Shown: positions 45,658-56,347 of the stretch, one piece after another | How the letters are laid out: each line of letters starts with the position of its first letter | How positions within the stretch are numbered: position 1 is the stretch's first letter | Source: Ephydatia muelleri | Taxonomy: Eukaryota > Porifera > Demospongiae > Spongillida > Spongillidae | Length of the DNA: 64,000 nucleotides | Assembly: GCA_013339895.1 (NCBI GenBank) | Contig: JABACO010000013.1 | Coordinates: 3,890,015-3,954,014 of the forward strand | Direction of reading: 5' to 3' | Position numbers and translations under genes: made by a program | Notes under the pieces: model-generated | Database searches by the model: none | What the model saw: only the letters and a program-made list of their open reading frames with translations | What the model was told of the DNA's origin: nothing

Positions 45658-48600
45658 AGTTTTCCCCGTATCTCAGTGGTTTCTTAATTGTTCTTCCAAG
45701 TCTAGTTTTCTTGTTCGATGACACACTTTCCTCTTCGGGGTTAACCCGCTGGGGTTGGACCTTTCCTGTTTCCCCCTTCTCTGATATCTCTATATTTTCC
45801 ATCTCTGTTTCTTTCCCACTATGGAAAGGTGAATCAATACTCTCTTGAAATTTGGATGGTTCTTCAGTTGAACCCTGGTTATCCTTTATCCCTGCTCCTT
45901 GACCTTGATCTCCCCTGCTCTGCTCCTCAGATTGGCCTGGTTCCCCTGTTGGATTGTTAAGGGATCCCCTTCCTTTCACTTTTTCTTGTTCCTGTTCCTG
46001 CCTCTGACTTCCATCCTTTCGTATCTGGTCTGCATGGCGCTTCCACACGCCCCCATTTTTCATCTCCACCAGGTATGTTTTCCTTCCATACTTGGTCTTT
46101 ATTTTGCCCTGTATCCATCGGGCCTGTGCTGAAGCTCTATAGTCTCTGACCATTACTGTGTCACCTTCCTCAAAGTTCCTTTCTGGTACTGCTCTTGCAG
46201 CTACTTGGCGTGCCTGATTCTTCTGAACAGTGTCTTGTATGCTTGGCACTAGCAAATGCAGGCGGCTTCTCAGGTCCCTCTTGATCATTAAGTGAGCTGG
46301 AGATTCTTCTGTGGTTGCATGAGTCGCATTCCGGTAGCTTATCAAAAAGTTTGCAATACGGTGCCTGAGTGTTTTGTCCTCACCCCTTGCCGCCTTGATT
46401 GCCTGTTTCAGGGACTGCACAAACCTTTCCGCCAACCCATTTGTTGCTGGATGGTAGGGGCTTGTCTTTGTGTGCTTCACATGATTCATCCTGACAAACC
46501 TCTCAAAGCATTGAGAGGTAAATTGTGGCCCATTATCCGTCACCACTTGTGAAGGTATTCCCCACCTTGCAAACAAGGCCCTCACTTCCTCCACGGTTGA
46601 CTCAGCTGAAGTGTCCCCCATCACCACAACTTCTGGCCATTTCGAATACGCATCTATTGCTACCAGTAGCATTTTCCCTTCCACTGGACCTGCGAAGTCA
46701 ATATGTATTCTCTTCCATGGCCCTTCTGGCAGTTCCCAGGGGTGTAGTGGTGTTAGCTTGGGGTCTTGTTTTGCCTCCTGACATCCTCTACATGCCCGCG
46801 TTATGTTTTCAATTTCCGTGTCTAGTCCTGGCCACCAAACTGTACTTCTGGCAAGACTCTTCATTTTCACAACTCCTAAGTGGCCTTCATGTAACTCCTC
46901 CAGGACCTGTTTTCGTAGCTTTGTTGGAATCACCATGCGTGTACCCCACAAGAGGCACCCCTGTTCCGTTGACAGCTCCGTCTGTCTATGCCAATAGGGG
47001 GTCATGTTCTTTTCCTTCAACTCCTCTCCTTTTGTTGTCCACCCTTGATTGCAGCAGCGTAGCACCTTCGACAACACTTGGTCCCTCCCTGTGGCCTCTC
47101 TTAGCTGCGCTGTGGTAATGGGTAACTGTTCCATCTGCATGATAAGGAAGGATGCCCCTTCCTCGTTTCTTGCCTCATTGCCTGTCTCCCATGGCAATCG
47201 AGACAAAGCATCTGCATTAGCATGTTGTCTGGTGTTCCGGTAGCAGATCTCAAACTCGTACCCTGCCAGAAACAGAGCATATCTCTGTAGGCGAGCTGTT
47301 GTTGTTGCAGGCAACCCTTTCTTGGGGTTGAGTATAGATGTCAAGGGTTGGTGGTCAGTTATTAAGGTAAAGTGGTGTCCATACAAATAGTGATGGAACT
47401 TCTTTATTCCCCATATCAGAGCCAAGGCTTCCTTGTCAATCTGTGCGTAGTTTTTTTCAGCTGCTGTCAGAGTTCTGGAAGCAAATGCCACTGGCCGTTC
47501 AGTCCCATCTTGCATCCTGTGCGACAAAACTGCCCCCAAGCCATAGGCACTCGCATCGCATGCTACCATCAATGGTAGCTCTGGGTTGAAATGGGTAAGT
47601 ACCGTCTCTGAAGCCATCATTTCTTTGATCCTCCTGAAAGCTGCTTCCTGGTCCTTGGCCCATTGCCACTTTATTCCTTCTTGTAGTAGCTGGTGTAGGG
47701 GGCCCAACGTCGTCGCTAACCCTGGTAGGAATCTATGGTAGTAGTTGACCATTCCCAGAAGTGAACGAAGTTGTGATGTATTCACTGGTCGTGGTGCCTC
47801 CAACACTGCTTTGATCTTGTCCTGTGTTCTATGTAGTCCATGTTCGTCAATGTAATGTCCACAGAATTCTACCCCCTTTTGAAAGAACTTGCACTTCTGC
47901 TTATTGACCGTAAGGTTATAACTGTTGAGGCGTTGCAATACCTCTTCTAACAATGTCAGGTGTTCTTCCTCTGTTTCCCCTGCTACAATAATGTCATCCA
48001 GTAGGCATTGAACCTTAGCTATTCCATGTAAAATGGTGTCCATCGTCCTCTGCCAGATTGCCGGAGCTGAGGCTATTCCAAAGGGTAATCTGTTATACTG
48101 GAACAGGCCTTTGTGAGTGTTCACAGTCACCAGTTTCTTTGTCTCTTCTTCCAACTCCAGTTGTAGATAGGCCAACTTTAGATCCACCTTGCTAAACACC
48201 TTGCTCTTCCCCAATGTTGCAAAGATGTCCTCCACCTTCGGCAGGGGGTAGTGGTCTACTTTCAAGGCTGGGTTTAGTGATACCTTAAAGTCTCCACATA
48301 GTCTTACTCTTCCATCTTCTTTTGGGACCACTACCAGGGGAGTTGCCCATTCGCTCCATGTCACAGGGGAGATTACCCCATCTTTTTGCAATTTCTCCAA
48401 TTCCACTTCTACCCTGGCCCTCATACTATATGGAATAGAACGAGCCTTCCAGTACACCGGTGTGACGTTTTCTTTCATGTTTAGTGATGCTTTTATTCCC
48501 TTTGCTGGTTCCAATCCTTCCTTCCAGAGGTTTGGATACTTCTCCATCATCCTGTTCAACCTCTGTAACCAGTCACTGTGTGATTTTGAAGATGTCACCA

Positions 48601-49768
48601 TCTTAATCTCTTGCCAGTTAATTGGAATACTTGCTAACCAGTTACGTCCAAGGAGAGGTGGTCCATTACCATCTACTACTATCAATGGAAGTGTTACTGT
48701 TTGTGATTCCTTGGTAACATTCACCACTATCTGGCCTTTGGGTGTGACCTGTTCTCCTGTATACGTTTTCAAGCCAGTCTTTGTTGTTCTCAACGGTAGG
48801 TGCTGAAATTTTGCCTGGTACACCGAAAATGGTAGTAGTGAGACAGCTGCCCCTGTATCTAGCTCCATGTTTAGAGGTATACCTTCAATGAATACCTTCA
48901 CCAACACAGGTTTCCCACTTTTCCATTGTCCTTGTCCACCGACACCTTCTCCCCAATACAAGGGGAAGTTTTCCTCTGTCTTCTCTCCTTGCTCTCCATG
49001 TTTCTCCATATCCACCATGTCTACCCGTCTCCTTCCTCCTCTCTGTCTAAGCTTTTCCACTTCTCGCTCCTTTGCTTTGCATACTCTCTCGATATGCCCT
49101 TGTTTACGGCAAAATCGGCATTGCTCCTTCATGAACCTGCAGTCTTGCGGTCTGTGACTACGACCACCACATCGATAACAGCGTGGCCTGCTTGCCTCGT
49201 CATTTCCAGCATGTGGTACACGATGTACTTCTTGGTTCTTCGCGTTTGGATGAATTTCTGCAGCATCTTTTTCTGCTTTTTCTGCCGTCTCTGCAATCTC
49301 AATAGCTCGCGCCAATGTCAAATTAACTTCTGTCAACAATCTGCGCTGCACCATCTCGTTCCTCATCCCTGTGACCAATCGATCTCGCAGAGTATCAGCA
49401 AGGCTCGGTCCAAAAGAACAGTGTTCAGTCATTTTCTGCAAACAAGCCACGTACTCGCGAACCGTTTCTCCCTCCTTTTGATCTCGCTTGTGAAATCGAT
49501 AGCGTTCTGCGATCAAAAGGGGCTTAGGTGCCAAATGTTTCGTCAAGGCTGCCACCAACTCTTTGTACGTCTTTTCTCCTGGTTTAGCTGGCGCTATCAA
49601 AGCCCTTAGCAAAGCATAAGTTTGTTTGCCAATGCAAGCTAAGAATGCGTCCTTTCGTGCGTCATTGCTGATTTTATTCGCTTTCATATAGTCCCGCTCT
49701 AAATAACTCGTCCAGTCGTCTGTGGCGCTATCAAACTCTTCAGCCTTCCCAATATGCGCTAGAGCCAT
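45656..49768 (-). CDS. Gag-Pol polyprotein of Ty3/Gypsy element
   Basis: First ATG at 49768 (an in-frame GTG lies 7 codons upstream). 1370 residues, no frameshift between gag and pol. Order: capsid-like gag region about 1-180; two CCHC zinc knuckles at about 197-230 (CYRCGGRSHRPQDC and CRFCRKQGHIERVC); aspartic protease with DTGA at about 304-307; reverse transcriptase about 440-615 with FSKVDLKLAY and QCLLDDIIVAG; RNase H about 735-860 (VACDASAYG, DKEALALIWG, TDHQPLT); integrase with HEGHLG...C-x2-C near 960-996 and D-D-35-E at about 1023, 1078 and 1114 (HIDFAGP, TDNGPQF, GLAERFV). The C-terminal tail of about 120 residues is Gln/Glu/Ser-rich, without chromodomain. Odd: the usual Tyr of the RT YxDD box is Leu (LLDD). 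The layout resembles K02A2.6-like invertebrate elements. Confidence 0.97.
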   Translation of the reverse strand: MALAHIGKAEEFDSATDDWTSYLERDYMKANKISNDARKDAFLACIGKQTYALLRALIAPAKPGEKTYKELVAALTKHLAPKPLLIAERYRFHKRDQKEGETVREYVACLQKMTEHCSFGPSLADTLRDRLVTGMRNEMVQRRLLTEVNLTLARAIEIAETAEKAEKDAAEIHPNAKNQEVHRVPHAGNDEASRPRCYRCGGRSHRPQDCRFMKEQCRFCRKQGHIERVCKAKEREVEKLRQRGGRRRVDMVDMEKHGEQGEKTEENFPLYWGEGVGGQGQWKSGKPVLVKVFIEGIPLNMELDTGAAVSLLPFSVYQAKFQHLPLRTTKTGLKTYTGEQVTPKGQIVVNVTKESQTVTLPLIVVDGNGPPLLGRNWLASIPINWQEIKMVTSSKSHSDWLQRLNRMMEKYPNLWKEGLEPAKGIKASLNMKENVTPVYWKARSIPYSMRARVEVELEKLQKDGVISPVTWSEWATPLVVVPKEDGRVRLCGDFKVSLNPALKVDHYPLPKVEDIFATLGKSKVFSKVDLKLAYLQLELEEETKKLVTVNTHKGLFQYNRLPFGIASAPAIWQRTMDTILHGIAKVQCLLDDIIVAGETEEEHLTLLEEVLQRLNSYNLTVNKQKCKFFQKGVEFCGHYIDEHGLHRTQDKIKAVLEAPRPVNTSQLRSLLGMVNYYHRFLPGLATTLGPLHQLLQEGIKWQWAKDQEAAFRRIKEMMASETVLTHFNPELPLMVACDASAYGLGAVLSHRMQDGTERPVAFASRTLTAAEKNYAQIDKEALALIWGIKKFHHYLYGHHFTLITDHQPLTSILNPKKGLPATTTARLQRYALFLAGYEFEICYRNTRQHANADALSRLPWETGNEARNEEGASFLIMQMEQLPITTAQLREATGRDQVLSKVLRCCNQGWTTKGEELKEKNMTPYWHRQTELSTEQGCLLWGTRMVIPTKLRKQVLEELHEGHLGVVKMKSLARSTVWWPGLDTEIENITRACRGCQEAKQDPKLTPLHPWELPEGPWKRIHIDFAGPVEGKMLLVAIDAYSKWPEVVVMGDTSAESTVEEVRALFARWGIPSQVVTDNGPQFTSQCFERFVRMNHVKHTKTSPYHPATNGLAERFVQSLKQAIKAARGEDKTLRHRIANFLISYRNATHATTEESPAHLMIKRDLRSRLHLLVPSIQDTVQKNQARQVAARAVPERNFEEGDTVMVRDYRASAQARWIQGKIKTKYGRKTYLVEMKNGGVWKRHADQIRKDGSQRQEQEQEKVKGRGSLNNPTGEPGQSEEQSRGDQGQGAGIKDNQGSTEEPSKFQESIDSPFHSGKETEMENIEISEKGETGKVQPQRVNPEEESVSSNKKTRLGRTIKKPLRYGEN

Positions 49769-49800
49769 TGCCACGAAACAAAAACCCACCTCGTCGTCAA

Positions 49801-49919
49801 TGTAGAATGCCGATTACCGAGGATTCTAAGGTCGCACGCGAACCGCCATGCCACACAATTATAGGTTGCCAAAGAGTGATCACGTGTACGCAATTACATA
49901 TTCATATGCATACATCACA
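49801..49919 (-). repeat. 5' LTR (119 bp)
   Basis: Identical to the 3' LTR. The bases that follow in element orientation (TTGACGACGAGGTGGG) do not start with the TGG expected from pairing to a tRNA 3' end, so the primer-binding site is unclear. Confidence 0.95.
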
Positions 49920-50343
49920 GGTATATGCCCGTAATACTAAAGAAGCCGCGTGTATACTGCCTATAGCTCTTACTAATATTGAAGCGTAAGGGTTCTTAGT
50001 GCGCTGTTGAGTTACCGATGTGTGTGAAAAAAAGTGCCGAACTGTTCGAGCATTCTTTTCAAGAGTATTCAATGCCATATTAGGAACTGTAGATATGGCT
50101 CTCAACTGGTGTATTTGAGTCTCATGGGGACTTGTGTTCACATCTGTGGTGTTTGCTAAGTCTAATCAGTTTTAAAACCAACGTTGTTCATTAAGTAAGA
50201 GAGTGAGCAGTTTCACCGACATCAGGATGCCTCTAACTGGGCATAACTTTTAGAATAATACCACCTAATAATTATCTCAGATCTAAATGTAATGTTGAGA
50301 TGATCTTCAAGTGTCAGTGATTGGTTGTTTCATGCAAGTTTAT

Positions 50344-50933
50344 TGTTGGTATGTGATGTGTGTGTTGGTACAAAAGCCTTGAGTCTCCCTGGAGGATTAA
50401 AATTGTATTTGTTCAAACAACTGCTGGAAGAGAGGTAGCTAGCTATGTCTGATGTGTGTGTTGTAATAGCTATTGGTGTGAATTTAAAATGTATTTCCCT
50501 GTTGATGCAAGAATGTGATGGGTAAAACATATTTGGTAGCCTAAAGGTTTAAACAGGTTGCAAGGTATTTTCCTGTGTTGCATCAGTATTTAAGTGATGG
50601 GTAGGGTAACCTCACTGGGTGAGTATTTTGGATTGGACCACCACACAGTAGAAAGTAACAAAAGTACCAAAAATGGGTTATTAACAGCTATATTATGTGG
50701 GTGAAGTTGTTGGCTCATCTTTCCCCATGACAAAGTGACATGCTCTATAGTGAAAAACAGGCATATAAGCAGATTGCTTCCATTGCATGAGAATAATACT
50801 TTTGAAACATGCAAATGACTAATATTAAAATACTAAGCTATAACAGGAAGCATGTGAATGTTTTTCAAAGCTACTCAACAGTACACCCACCTACAACACC
50901 AAATACTTTGTTTACAAACTGTACCTAAATACG
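50344..50933. repeat. Segment inverted relative to the paralogous copy
   Basis: 590 bp equal to the reverse complement of 61366-61942, while both flanks (TTTCATGCAAGTTTAT and CCTAAATACGTAATACTTTG) are in direct orientation. Breakpoints can be placed to within about 3 bp. Confidence 0.9.
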
Positions 50934-51824
50934 TAATACTTTGCCATGGTTTAAATGTAATTGATTGTAATCCCATTTCTGACTTAAATGTACACTCTTA
51001 CTAAATATAGTGTCTGATGCAGTGCCTTAAAAAAACAAACCCACTTCATTCATGCATGCAGCTACGCAAATTCATATGCCATGTTAATCATCTCAAAACA
51101 CCTACCATATTGTCACACCCCACCCGGATATCTAAATATTTACTGAATAACCATAAAATCACATCCTTACACACACATACACACACACACACAATCAAAC
51201 ACACACACACACAAATATACATGCACCCACACATCACACACACCATAAAAACACACACACAAACACACATGCACCCACACATCACACACACACATAAAAA
51301 CACACAAACACACATGCACCCACACATCACACACCACACCCAAAAACGCACACACAAACACATACACACAAACACACACACAAACAAAAACACACAAACA
51401 CACACATACAAACACATACGAACACATACACCAACACACACACACAAACACTCCAAAAACTCAAGGCTTTCGAACCAACACACACATCATACCAACAACC
51501 TGTAATACATTGCCATAGTTTGAATGCAATTGATTATAATCCCATTTCTGACTTAAACGTACACTCTTACTAGTGTCTGATGCAGTGTCTGAACCCACTT
51601 GATAGCTGCATGCAGCTACGCAAATTCACAAGCCATATTAATCATCTCAAAACACCTACCACATTGTCACACCCCATGCAGAAATACATACATAAAATAT
51701 TCTGAATAACCTTGAAATGTTATATCCTTACACACACATACATACACAACACACAAAACACACACTCACACAAAACACACACACAACACACACACACAAA
51801 CACACACACACAAACACACACACA

Positions 51825-51858
<34 letters not shown>

Positions 51859-51868
51859 AACACGCTGT
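50934..51868. repeat. Tandem partial duplication with CA arrays
   Basis: Two successive blocks begin with (C)GTAATAC-TTGCCAT...CCCATTTCTGACTTAAA and end in CA-rich arrays at about 51168-51455 and 51730-51865 (CACACAAACA units). Copy 2 has the same arrangement at about 61943-62965. Confidence 0.85.
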
Positions 51869-53117
51869 GGGTCCAGTTACTACGCTGCAAAGTAGCCATC
51901 ATGTTACAGAGGGTGCTGGCCAGAGGGTTAAAAACTCTACATTTGTGTATGCATAGTGGATTTAGTACAAGAGCTTCATTGCAAATAAATAGTCCATGGC
52001 ATACTTTCTAACCACAATGAAGAACTGGCCCTTGCAATCTATGTTATTGTGTTAGGAAACTGACTTCCTTATCACAAACCACTGCCAAGGAAAGTATTTG
52101 CATGAGCTGTTTCTGTTTATACGAAACCATTGGTGGTGTGACCTCGCATAACAATGGGATTAATTTGTATTTGTTTATTACATGCAAGTATGAGATGACA
52201 ATGCACTACATGACAGTACTACATATTACAAACAACCTACATTGTCTATAGCATACTGTCCTCCCCCTCGGAACACTACTTTATTATGCATGGTCCCTTG
52301 TGAGCAATGTTGTTTAAAGTGCAAAGTGTGATCATTACAGGAGCACAATCAGTCTTCATGATTTGGCTGTTTTATAAAAGCATTATTTTGACTAAAGGCT
52401 AAGATTGGGACTGTGTTACATTTTCCGCTGTGGGGATGCAAAATGGTGCTTGTGGTATTTGTTAAAGCCTAGCTGGAGTATTTGTTCAGATGAGTGGATG
52501 GCCAGATATGATGTTCCTAGTTAAGACTCTGACTGATAAGCATTCGTTGTGATTTTTCAATGACTGTTGAGGGATAAAACTTAGTGGCAGTGCACCGAAC
52601 ATCTGCACATTTTTGATGAACATGAAGGACCCTGATTTTATTTAATGCATGTAACATTTGCATACAAAGATTGGGTGTTGCCCTGTTGTTGTGAGGATAT
52701 TATTATTATTATTATTTTAAAGAACGCCTTGCTGGAAAGTTACTTGTTGAATAACTTATGGTATGAATACGTGACACTGTAAAGAATACAGGACATCCCA
52801 AAACATAGCTTTATTTTACACTAAGATTGTGGTGTTGCCCTGTTGTTGTTAGTTATTATTAACATACAACTGTAATTACAATACTTCTCCCTCCCTGATC
52901 ATGAAAGTGTGTGGATTTCAGACCTTTACTTGTGTTTTGCATTCCCTAGTTGTTTGTGAACAGCTGTCTATAGCTACAGTGATAAATTGGAATGATATTG
53001 GCATTGTAAACCTGTAAGAAATTAAGTTTAGTGTTAGATATTGTCCTGTTGTATGTCAGTGCCATGAGTGATTGGATTACTATAACTAGAGATTTTTGTT
53101 TAGATGAACTTTAGTGT
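51869..53117. other. Duplicated non-coding sequence
   Basis: Collinear with 62966-63930. Contains (ATT)n at 52699-52717 and two copies of a GTTGCCCTGTTGTTG phrase. No gene recognised. Confidence 0.5.
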
Positions 53118-53990
53118 CCTGACCACTTTTCTCAAGATGTTCACCACGTGAAACAGCTGAAAATGACATACAAATGTGTCTACCGGTATGAAAAAATATG
53201 CATCGCATATTGGTGGACATGCATTAGCATATGGATTGCTTAAAGCACTCCCCAGACCCCCGAGGCTGTACGTGTGTGTTAAGGATCTTAACTTTCACCT
53301 CTGATATACACTAGTGGTTTTATATGTGACATGTATTAACAGTGCCACATCCGGCTAATTGTATAGAACTGTCAGTGTACTTTTGATGTTACAAGTCAGG
53401 AACATCTCCTGTTATAGAAGCCAAGCAGACCAGTTATGTCAGACGAGGCAGTATTTGACCATCATCGCCAGCATGGACCGAAAGGCCCAGCGCAGGAACT
53501 CAGATAGAGCAAAGGAGATGTGCCGCAGCGGTACAATGGCGATCCGTCAACTCGGCAACCGCCTCCATCTGCTCCTGTGTGGGCCGTAAAGGAACTTAGC
53601 TAGCTTTGCTCTTGTGTGTCACTGTGTTTATATGTATGCATGATTATGTGGTAGAGATATTAAAAGTTTAGCGCAATCATGTTAAATCTATAACCAATAG
53701 CTATAGATTTGCAATAGCTATCCACAGTGCCTAAATGTAACGCCATTTACTCCAGCATTTACTTACGTGCAAATGTGAGTAAATTGCACATATACCATGT
53801 TTACATACCAGTGTAAACACTGTGTAAATACGACTGTAAATAGATGTAAATGTAAGTAAATGTCACATATACATCACATTTACATAATATTTCCATACGG
53901 TGTAAATGCACTGTTTCATCCAGCGTGAATTGTTTCATCATATTTATTCTTACAGGTCAGTAGGGATCAATTTGTCCAGAAATAGTCAAA
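53118..53990. other. Unassigned interval
   Basis: An open frame to 53589 contains MDRKAQRRNSDRAKEMCRSG; function unknown. From 53735 to 53910 there is a cluster of GTAAAT/ATTTAC words. Confidence 0.25.
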
Positions 53991-53995
53991 CACGG

Positions 53996-54198
53996 CACGG
54001 CGTGCAACTATCAAATCTCTTTATTTAAGTCGTTAGATCCATATTGCAGGATGATATGCTTTCTTGCAGACGGCCGATAGTCACATAAAACATTAGGTGT
54101 GTAACTGAATTTGAACATTTGACTATCGGCTGTCTGCAAGAAAGCATATCATCCTGCAATATGGATCAATAAAGAGATTTGATAGTTGCACGCCGTGT
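53996..54198. repeat. Long hairpin with about 80-bp arms
   Basis: Left arm 53996-54083 and right arm 54120-54198 are close reverse complements (outer CACGGCGTGCAACTATCAAA, inner CTGCAAGAAAGCATATCATC); the loop is about 36 bp. AATAAAG occurs in the right arm. It could be a fold-back element, or yield a hairpin transcript. Confidence 0.85.
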
Positions 54199-54329
54199 GA
54201 AGGAAAGTTAGAACATGCTCTACATGCATGTATTGACTATAAAATAAGTATTTGTAAACACAGCCTTTATAATTAGTCCACGTCAGAGACCGAGACCAAG
54301 AGAGCAGTGACACTGTCCCCTCAACATAA

Positions 54330-56043
54330 CAACCGGGTTAAACTGACAAAAAGTGCACTTAGGGAATTCGTTTCGGGGAAGGATGATGGTTTTTTACCAA
54401 GCTTTCCTTCGAGAATACCTGATAAGTCCCTTGATTTTATTGATAACTCCTGTAACACGGTATTAAAAAGTCTGCAAAAGTTGCCTTCCTCTTGCACTTA
54501 TCACCAGATGGCTTTCCTGCCCTTTTCCTTAAATCAATAGCTCCATCTATTGCTCTCCCCTTATCCATTCTATTTACGCAATCTTTGAGTAAGGGTCAGA
54601 TTCCAAAGATCTGGAAAGTTGCTTTTGTTCGTCCTCTTTTTAAAAAAGGACATTGCAGTTTACCATCTAACTATAGGCCCATTTCTCTCACTTCAGTCAT
54701 TGGTAAGGTCATGGAAAAATTGCTGGTAAACTCAATGATGTTATTCCTCCCGTCAAACCATGTAATATCAAAAAATCAGTTTGGATTCATGTCAAGACGT
54801 TCTACCTGTTCTCAGTTGCTAGCTACGCTAAATGATTGGACATTGGCTGTAAACAATCATGCTAAGGTTGATGCTGTCTATATTGATTTTGCTAAAGCTT
54901 TGACTCCATTTCTCATGTTAAACTGCTGACAAAGATTCATGCTTATGGTATCGATTCAAATTTGCTTAACTGGATATCAAATTTTCTTAGTGAACGTACA
55001 CAATCTGTTTACATTGGAAATACCTTTTCAAAGTTTCTCCAGTGCTCAGTGGAGTCCCTCAGGGCTCTGTCCTTGGTCCTTTGCTATTTTTGTTATTTAT
55101 GACTGTACGACATTTCCAGTAGAAACCAAACTTTCTGCAGATGACACAAAAATTTATTACACTCATTCTGTCCATCAATCTCCTGTATTTACAGATAGTT
55201 TGTCATCTTTTTGTGATTGGTCAAAAAATGGCAACTTACTGTCGCTTATCACAAATTTAATTACATTTGTTTCTTAAAATCCCATTTCCCCAATACATAC
55301 TTGGTGATAGAATTCTGCCAATGGTAAATCATGTCACTGACTTGGTGTTGTTTTTTCTTCTGACCTCAAACCAAGTGTCCAGTGTTCTCATATAGCTGAA
55401 GGCTTTTGGTGGTCTTTCTTTGTTAATGAAAGGTTTTCTAACTTCTGATGTATCCATCTTGATCCTAGCCTACTAAATTTATGTTCGTTCCATACTGGAG
55501 TACAACTCTCCTGTCTGGAATCCCTGGCTTATTTCTGATATTAAGTGTGTAGCATAAGTGCAGCGTTACTTCACTCGTGCCCTTTGTAAGCGAGTTGGGC
55601 TTTCTCATCTGTGTTATTCTATACAACTGCAAAACTTTAATCTTCGGTCACTGGAATACAGAAGGGTGTATTGTGACCTTGTGCAGTGCTACAAGATTGT
55701 GTATGAGCTGGTAGATTTAGCTATGGAAGATTTTTTCTCATTGACTTCAACTACCACAATCTACGGGGTCACTCCCTTACATTGAAACCCATTGGTAGTT
55801 TGTCAGTCTACAGTTGTAGGTAATTTTTTCTCACAACGAGTTATAAAAGTGTGGAACTCATTGCCATCAAATGTTATTGAAGCCACAAGTCTTGATGCCT
55901 TCAAGTCACGCCTGTCTAAAATTGACATATCAAGTTTTTGTAAAGTGTATCATTTCTAGCAGGGAATATATAAGTGCATGTACATGCCATTATTTACCTC
56001 AGTGTACTTTTTGTACCTGTAAATCAATCAATCAATCAATCAA
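54330..56043 (+). pseudogene. Non-LTR retrotransposon (CR1/jockey-like LINE), 5'-truncated
   Basis: A reverse-transcriptase core is readable in 54492-54929: SPDGFPALFLKSIAPSIALP, KIWKVAFVRPLFKKG, SNYRPISLTSVIGKVMEKLL and KNQFGFMSRRSTCSQLL, then DAVYIDFAKA. Coding continues through frameshifts (HAYGIDSNLLNWISNFLSER, near 54930-54990) to a degraded C-terminus (near 55560-55920: RYFTRALCKRVGL, WNSLPSNVIEA). A (TCAA)n tail at about 56021-56043 closes the element, typical of CR1-type 3' ends. Endonuclease and ORF1 are missing. Many stops make it non-functional. Confidence 0.8.
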
Positions 56044-56347
56044 AAAGTCACTAATTGGCAAGGATACGAAGAAGTGTGCACTGTTTGAAGTGTGCGCTGT
56101 TGGCAATGGAAAGTAGTTTACAGTTTTAGGGTTTTAGGATAACTCGTTTTCCTTTCTCCAATTGTATCTGTCGTCTCTCTGCAATGTTTACTGAAATAGG
56201 TTGAGGATCATTTTGGGTCCATGTTAGAAGCAGAAGATTCTACATTCATGCCATTCTGACCCTTCATCCAACCATCTGGGAACAAAACATATCATCAAAA
56301 GTATTAGAGAACGTTACATGTTTAAACATTGAATATGATATGTACAG

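Larger units (their letters stand above)
45525..49919 (-). mobile_element. Full-length Ty3/Gypsy LTR retrotransposon
   Basis: 4395 bp on the minus strand. 119-bp LTRs at 49801-49919 (5') and 45525-45643 (3') are identical and follow the TG...CA rule. The 5-bp target duplication GGTAT occurs at 45520-45524 and 49920-49924; the empty site (AACTGGTATATGCCC) is preserved in the other duplicated copy at 60941-60955. One uninterrupted gag-pol frame fills the interior. A polypurine tract lies against the 3' LTR. No env-like gene. Identical LTRs and an open frame indicate a very recent, possibly active insertion. Confidence 0.97.
44299..53117. repeat. Segmental duplication, copy 1
   Basis: Directly collinear with 59673-63930, starting at CAATAGTATTT and ending at GAACTTTAGTGT. 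Differences: a 4.4-kb Ty3/Gypsy insertion, an inverted 0.59-kb internal piece, CA-array length changes, and a segment (about 51900-52200) reduced in copy 2. Confidence 0.9.

Noticed and set aside
46525..47118. 197-codon plus-strand frame within the Gypsy element
   Set aside because: Antisense shadow of the pol frame.
45656..49789. Endogenous retrovirus with env
   Set aside because: The tail after integrase lacks a signal peptide, transmembrane segment or fusion-like region, and the polypurine tract overlaps the pol stop; there is no room for env.
51720..51902. Cys/Val-rich small proteins in CA/TG arrays (also near 9400, 10500, 51200, 62300, 62900)
   Set aside because: Translations of CACA/TGTG microsatellites only.
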